From positions 1-40,877 of the forward strand of contig NZ_JAEPKU010000023.1 of NCBI RefSeq assembly GCF_016652235.1: a DNA stretch of 40,877 bases. Direction: 5' to 3'. Made by a program: the position numbers and the translations under genes. This document shows positions 37,074 through 40,877 of the stretch, in pieces. Position 1 is the first letter of the stretch, and each line of letters begins with the position of its first letter. Source of the DNA: Dysgonomonas sp. Marseille-P4677. Lineage in GTDB: Bacteria; Bacteroidota; Bacteroidia; Bacteroidales; Dysgonomonadaceae. Under the pieces are notes generated by a model that saw only the letters and a list, made by a program, of their open reading frames with translations, was not told the origin of the DNA and did no database searches.

Positions 37074-39119
37074 TTATTCTTTTATATTATCTAAATCTTT
37101 ATCCATTTGTTTCTTAAAATATCGGTAAAAAGCCCAGATACAAACAAATGAGAGAAACACAGCAATACCTATATTCTTTTTAGGTTTCTTATCGATACAT
37201 CTGTAAAAATCGAAATAACAAATAAATGTTCTTATATAAAACACAATATAACCTAAAAGCGCTATAGTTCCAAAAAGCTCTGCATCGAGTTGTAGTATTT
37301 TTTGTATAACCAAATATAACATTCCGACTACGTAAAAGAGAGTTGCTAATTTAAAGCTATTTAAGAATGTCTTATAGATATTCTTAGCCTCTTCAAAGTC
37401 TAGGTTCCTTATTTTAACATCGAAAAAGCTAGCTCCTTTTTCTTTGAGTATACTAAGAACTACTTGTATAGTATCTGTACCATAACCGTATTCCTCGTGG
37501 TTTTTAACCACATCTTTCAGAGTCTCTACATTTCTCATTTTAAGAGTCGCTACCACTTCCGGATTGGCGTTTAATGTAGATAAAGCCGGGATTAAAGATT
37601 CGTCTACAGATTCATTCGTCTCATATATTTTCTTTTTGTTGAGGCCAAGAAGCCTTCGGAAAAAGTTACCATATGCTTCAGTATTAAATAGGGCCGAATC
37701 GTTCATAGCCTTATACGTAAGAAATACTCCTAGCGGAAATAATGCAAATGAGCTCAACCACATACCTTGCCAAGACTCCCAAACACCATCACGAGCCATT
37801 TTGTATCCTATATTATTTATAATATAGTACACAATAAACAGAGCTACAGAGACAACAACAGGCATACCTAAACCTCCTTTACGGATAATAGCACCTAAAG
37901 GAGCACCAATAAAAAAGAAAATGAGACAAGCGAAAGAAAGTACAAATTTCTGATGCCATTCTACTTTGTGAAATCGCAAATTCTTTTGCAGAGCTATTTT
38001 TTGAGTTGTCTCAAGAATATTAAATCTGCTATTTTCTGCTTCACTAGCCGCAGTACCCAAGTACTGTATCATTTCATCTTTACTAAAAGAGTGAACTAAG
38101 GAATCAAAGTTTATTCTTCCTATTTCTTCTTTAGTTACAATATCGGCATTATGCTTTATTGAATCCTTTTTCTGATAAGTGTCTGAATTTCGATAGGTAA
38201 GATATGTATGTTTCCCTATTATTTTACGATCTTGGGTATTTACACTATCTAGCCGAACACTCATAGAGTCGATAGAATGTCCCAGTTGCGTTATATTCTT
38301 CGATATTTGTGTTCCATCTAAATTGGATTCATCCATTCGGTCAAATCCTGTATTAAAAGGAATAATTACTTCCTTTCTATTAAAGTTCTCCCTACTATAT
38401 GGAACAAATTCGTTATTTCTTCGACCTGGCGAAGTATTATTAATATCTGCCTGACGGAAGTTAGCAAACTGTTGTCCTTTCATCAAACTCAGCAACAAGA
38501 AGCTTTTATCTTCCGATACTTCCATCGTAGCCGAATCACATGTAATAACAGCCATATTATCAAATCCCTTCGATGTATCATATATTATCACATCGTGCAG
38601 CATCTTTGTATCCCGGTCTTTTCTCTTCACATAAAGACTATAATTGGGAATATCGCTATAAAAAGAACCTTCAGGTATATCCAGTTCAGGCGATTTTTGC
38701 TTAATAGAATACAATAATGCCCTCAATTTTACCTGAATGCGAGGCATCGCTTCATTCTGAAAGAAAAAAGCACCTATACAAACAAAAGCAACTAAGATTA
38801 TCAATGGCCTCATCGCTTTCAGCAAAGAGACTCCTGATGCTTTAATAGCAAGAAGTTCCAACCGCTCGCCTAGGTTTCCAAAAGCCATTAGAGATGCTAA
38901 CAATAAGGATAACGGCAGAGCCATCGGTATAAGCTGAAAGGCTGCATAAAGAAATAGTTCGGCCAAGACTGATATATCAAGCCCTTTACCAACTAAGTCC
39001 TCAACATAACGCCACAGGAATTGCATCAATACTATAAACAAACATATTGCAAATGTCATGGCAAAGACAGGCAAAAATGTCTGAATAACAAATGTATATA
39101 GTCGCTTTACTTTTAGCAT
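37074..39119 (-). CDS. LptF/LptG (YjgP/YjgQ) family permease with C-terminal extension
   Basis: Inner-membrane subunit of the LptB2FG complex that extracts lipopolysaccharide and passes it to the periplasmic bridge. The family core covers about 1-480: three N-terminal helices (13-36, 52-77, 102-121), the [10 protein letters not shown] start, the coupling segment [14 protein letters not shown] (86-99), a long periplasmic domain (122-392), and three C-terminal helices (393-412, 419-440, 452-470). E. coli LptF/LptG are about 360 residues; this one is 681 because of a larger periplasmic domain and a tail with three more helices (about 590-607, 613-637, 649-668). It is the first gene of an operon with ribBA and the aminotransferase. 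Confidence 0.88.
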   Translation of the reverse strand: MLKVKRLYTFVIQTFLPVFAMTFAICLFIVLMQFLWRYVEDLVGKGLDISVLAELFLYAAFQLIPMALPLSLLLASLMAFGNLGERLELLAIKASGVSLLKAMRPLIILVAFVCIGAFFFQNEAMPRIQVKLRALLYSIKQKSPELDIPEGSFYSDIPNYSLYVKRKDRDTKMLHDVIIYDTSKGFDNMAVITCDSATMEVSEDKSFLLLSLMKGQQFANFRQADINNTSPGRRNNEFVPYSRENFNRKEVIIPFNTGFDRMDESNLDGTQISKNITQLGHSIDSMSVRLDSVNTQDRKIIGKHTYLTYRNSDTYQKKDSIKHNADIVTKEEIGRINFDSLVHSFSKDEMIQYLGTAASEAENSRFNILETTQKIALQKNLRFHKVEWHQKFVLSFACLIFFFIGAPLGAIIRKGGLGMPVVVSVALFIVYYIINNIGYKMARDGVWESWQGMWLSSFALFPLGVFLTYKAMNDSALFNTEAYGNFFRRLLGLNKKKIYETNESVDESLIPALSTLNANPEVVATLKMRNVETLKDVVKNHEEYGYGTDTIQVVLSILKEKGASFFDVKIRNLDFEEAKNIYKTFLNSFKLATLFYVVGMLYLVIQKILQLDAELFGTIALLGYIVFYIRTFICYFDFYRCIDKKPKKNIGIAVFLSFVCIWAFYRYFKKQMDKDLDNIKE

Positions 39120-39144
39120 TAATTATCTATACTGAAATTGAGTA

Positions 39145-39152
39145 CAAAAGTA
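39145..39152 (-). promoter_or_regulatory. -7 box for the lptF/G-type operon
   Basis: TACTTTTG on the minus strand matches TAnnTTTG exactly, 25 nt before ATG 39119. No clear -33 element is visible. Confidence 0.4.
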
Positions 39153-39285
39153 GTAAAAAGATGAATGTTAAGCTTAATATTATGAGGAAAGATGTTATTC
39201 TTAAATTTTATTAGAGTTTTTCTCATTGTATATGAGATATTTTGACCGTTCATTGAAATTATTTTCATTATTTTCTTCCCTGAAA

Positions 39286-39317
39286 CTTGTATTATATAAA
39301 ATAATCTTCTATTTTTG
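39286..39317 (+). promoter_or_regulatory. Promoter of the tRNA-Met gene
   Basis: CTTG (39286-39289), 20 nt, TATTTTTG (39310-39317): a perfect -7 and a one-mismatch -33. The tRNA 5' end lies 19 nt after the -7 box. Confidence 0.6.
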
Positions 39318-39336
39318 CACCCGCTAACATAAAGTT

Positions 39337-39410
39337 GGCGGGATAGCTCAGATGGTTAGAGCGCATGATTCATAATCATGAGGTCCGGGGTTCAATTCCC
39401 CGTCCCGCTA
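39337..39410 (+). tRNA. tRNA-Met (anticodon CAT)
   Basis: A full cloverleaf can be drawn in 74 nt: acceptor GGCGGGA with TCCCGCT (first pair G-U), D arm GCTC/GAGC, anticodon arm CATGA-TTCATAA-TCATG with anticodon CAT, T arm CGGGG-TTCAATT-CCCCG, discriminator A. CCA is not encoded. The paired position 1-72 (rather than the C-A mismatch of initiators) suggests elongator tRNA-Met; a tRNA-Ile2 with modified CAT cannot be wholly excluded. Confidence 0.95.
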
Positions 39411-39422
39411 CACTGAAAATGA

Positions 39423-39453
39423 GAGGTTTACAAGAAATTGTGAGCCTCTTTTT
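39423..39453 (+). terminator. Intrinsic terminator after tRNA-Met
   Basis: GAGGTTTACAA (39423-39433) pairs over 11 positions (two G-U) with TTGTGAGCCTC (39438-39448) around a GAAA tetraloop, followed by TTTTT. It begins 12 nt after the tRNA. Confidence 0.85.
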
Positions 39454-39460
39454 ATTTAAG

Positions 39461-39533
39461 GTGTAAACATAGTGTAAACTAATCGGGTGTAAACACCGTT
39501 TTTACTGAGACTCTCTACCAATACGGTGTAAAC
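39461..39533. repeat. Four copies of the octamer GTGTAAAC beside tRNA-Met
   Basis: Exact copies at 39461-39468, 39472-39479, 39487-39494 and 39526-39533, all in the same orientation, with steps of 11, 15 and 39 nt. A fifth, inverted GTTTAC core lies in the tRNA terminator stem (39426-39431). The cluster resembles protein-binding arrays such as recombinase arm sites. The rest of 39534-39661 holds nothing I can support. Confidence 0.6.
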
Positions 39534-39661
39534 GCATATCTCCTAAAACTTTCTCCATTCCACAAAAAACAGAAGTCTTTTATTGATACCTCATCTATGG
39601 GTGGGTGTACCCCCTAAATGAAACTTACATATTCGCCCCAATCCGATGAGAAAATATTTTT

Positions 39662-40877
39662 TTATTTTTTTTCTAAATAATTACTCACAATATCCCTAAA
39701 CTCAGTATCTAAGCTAATTTTATCTTCGCATATAAGATTTACAAATATTTGGGTTTCAAAAATACCATTATTTACACGTTTCAGATATTTTTTCAAGTCT
39801 ATTAATTCATTAAACAAGTATTCTTGTTTCTTTAGCATCCATTTACAAGAAAATAAGCAATTAGAATTATTACTACATGGCTTAAGTTCATCATCTAGAA
39901 TTTCAATAGATATTCCATTGCTTGTGTTTTTAGCCAAATAACCTTTACACGTAGAAGGGGCATCTACTTTTGTAAATTGCTTCGTATTTAGATATATATC
40001 TATGTTAACGATTTCATCTATGGCATTTTTTTCTAAAGGACTATTAATCATCTTGGAATCCTTTAGTTTATAATCCAATTTGACATCACATTTATCCGTA
40101 ACCAAATGTGATATCCAATGGAACTGGGATATATGTTCCATGTGCCTAATATTCTCTTTTAAAATATAATAGCTAACTCTATCCTTACACATATCTAAAA
40201 GGTCAGCTAACCTCAACAAAATCATTAAATACTTGACACTATAGATATCCGTAGACCCTTTGGATTTTCGTCCGTATACTTCATAAGAATAAAAACCATG
40301 AGCCTCAGAAACATCTGCAACAATTTGTAAATGTGTTTTCTCTAGAAAACTGAGATATGTATCTTTTATTTTAATTATAAACTGAGCACTTTGTTTAGGG
40401 TGCTTTCCTCTTACTTCATTCTCAAAAAAGGAGAATACCTTTTTGAAATATTTTAGTAGTAACGTTTTGGTGTCTATCTTCTTAGTTGAAGAATCTTCTA
40501 AGATATATTCTGTAAAAATAGTATCGCTAGCATTTTTTTCGGTTTTAAAATCATCTAAATTAGGATGAACAACCATGCTAATATCATGCAAATAACAAGC
40601 AAGGAATAATAAATAAAAGTCAATATCTTTCAATCTAAAATAATCTATTGCTCTAGTCAACTTTAATGTCTGTTGAATTAATTCAATAGCATGCTCTTCA
40701 TTATGAAGAGTATAAAAGTGAAGAAACTTAGACCCATTTTTCCATAATCCGTTTACTAACTTGTGTACGATAATGAGTGAATCTACATAGTTAGGTTGTT
40801 TCACTCTTTTTATAAATATGTGGAGTACTTCAAATATCTTGGAATCTACCTTTTCTGGGGTTTTATCTTCTTTTGAT
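39662..40877 (-). CDS. Partial HD-domain protein, conflict-system-like (5' end outside window)
   Basis: Metal-dependent phosphohydrolase-type HD domain, C-terminal 404 residues only. The frame stays open to the window edge; the GTG at 40804 is unlikely to be the start because the 24 codons before it also read as ordinary protein. Counting from that GTG: His34/His38 (LHNEEHA), His73-Asp74 (YLHDISM), Arg132-x-x-His135-x-x-x-Ser139 (VRGKHPKQSA), His169 (SEAHGFYS) and Asp201 (LLRLADLLDMCKDRV). The long insert with R-x-x-H-x-x-x-S and the LRLADLLD ending resemble HD domains found with Hsp90-like ATPases in conflict proteins, more than RelA/SpoT or dGTPase types; this is from memory. The C-terminal 170 residues contain Cys pairs near 285-316 and match nothing I know. 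It converges on tRNA-Met. Confidence 0.65.
   Translation of the reverse strand, partial: SKEDKTPEKVDSKIFEVLHIFIKRVKQPNYVDSLIIVHKLVNGLWKNGSKFLHFYTLHNEEHAIELIQQTLKLTRAIDYFRLKDIDFYLLFLACYLHDISMVVHPNLDDFKTEKNASDTIFTEYILEDSSTKKIDTKTLLLKYFKKVFSFFENEVRGKHPKQSAQFIIKIKDTYLSFLEKTHLQIVADVSEAHGFYSYEVYGRKSKGSTDIYSVKYLMILLRLADLLDMCKDRVSYYILKENIRHMEHISQFHWISHLVTDKCDVKLDYKLKDSKMINSPLEKNAIDEIVNIDIYLNTKQFTKVDAPSTCKGYLAKNTSNGISIEILDDELKPCSNNSNCLFSCKWMLKKQEYLFNELIDLKKYLKRVNNGIFETQIFVNLICEDKISLDTEFRDIVSNYLEKK

Noticed and set aside
1-40877. CRISPR arrays, insertion sequences or rRNA genes
   Set aside because: No regularly spaced 25-40-bp repeats, no transposase or integrase frame, and no rRNA-like sequence were seen on either strand.

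Overview
The window looks like chromosomal DNA of a Bacteroidota (order Bacteroidales; Dysgonomonas or a close relative is my guess, not proven). The reasons are AT-rich DNA, little Shine-Dalgarno signal, several matches to the Bacteroidota promoter pattern (TTTG, 19-23 nt, TAnnTTTG), a long LptF/LptG-type permease, a RibBA fusion, and many lipoproteins with a Cys after a short signal peptide. Most of it is housekeeping and nutrient-uptake DNA with intact genes. I see no insertion sequence, CRISPR array, rRNA or prophage.

Layout. 25-3231 (minus): parE, a small unknown gene and purU in one tight operon. 3320-8626: an acetyltransferase, 5-formyl-THF cyclo-ligase, a plus-strand GT87-like membrane glycosyltransferase with its own terminator, then a dCMP deaminase / CtpA-type protease operon on minus. 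8922-10386 (plus): inorganic pyrophosphatase overlapping a calcineurin-like phosphoesterase, behind a textbook Bacteroidota promoter. 10420-12171 (minus): a lipoprotein and a YbdG-type mechanosensitive channel. 12501-16663 (plus): a DgkA-family kinase, an EEP-family lipoprotein and an M16 protease.

16746-31105 is the phosphate section. A small porin preceded by 11-bp direct repeats faces a minus-strand operon for GlpT, a lipoprotein glycerophosphodiesterase and an OprP-type porin. After a 630-bp gene-free AT-rich gap and a MATE exporter comes pstS-pstC-pstA-pstB-phoU-phoB-phoR, seven genes on plus ending in a strong terminator. Direct repeats with the same 11-bp period precede pstS and the small porin, at nearly the same distance from the -7 box. 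This suggests that one PhoB regulon links outer-membrane entry, periplasmic capture and inner-membrane import of phosphate, with glycerophosphodiester scavenging encoded next door.

31233-39119: a YidE/AspT-type transporter, a Tat-exported Gfo/Idh/MocA oxidoreductase, then the minus-strand operon lptF/lptG-like permease, ribBA, aspartate aminotransferase. 39286-40877: tRNA-Met(CAT) with promoter and terminator, four copies of the octamer GTGTAAAC within 73 bp, and a converging HD-domain gene that is open to the window edge and therefore partial. Its motif layout resembles HD domains of conflict/defence proteins. This tRNA-adjacent end is the likeliest accessory region and the best place to look for an undescribed system, but most of it lies outside the window.
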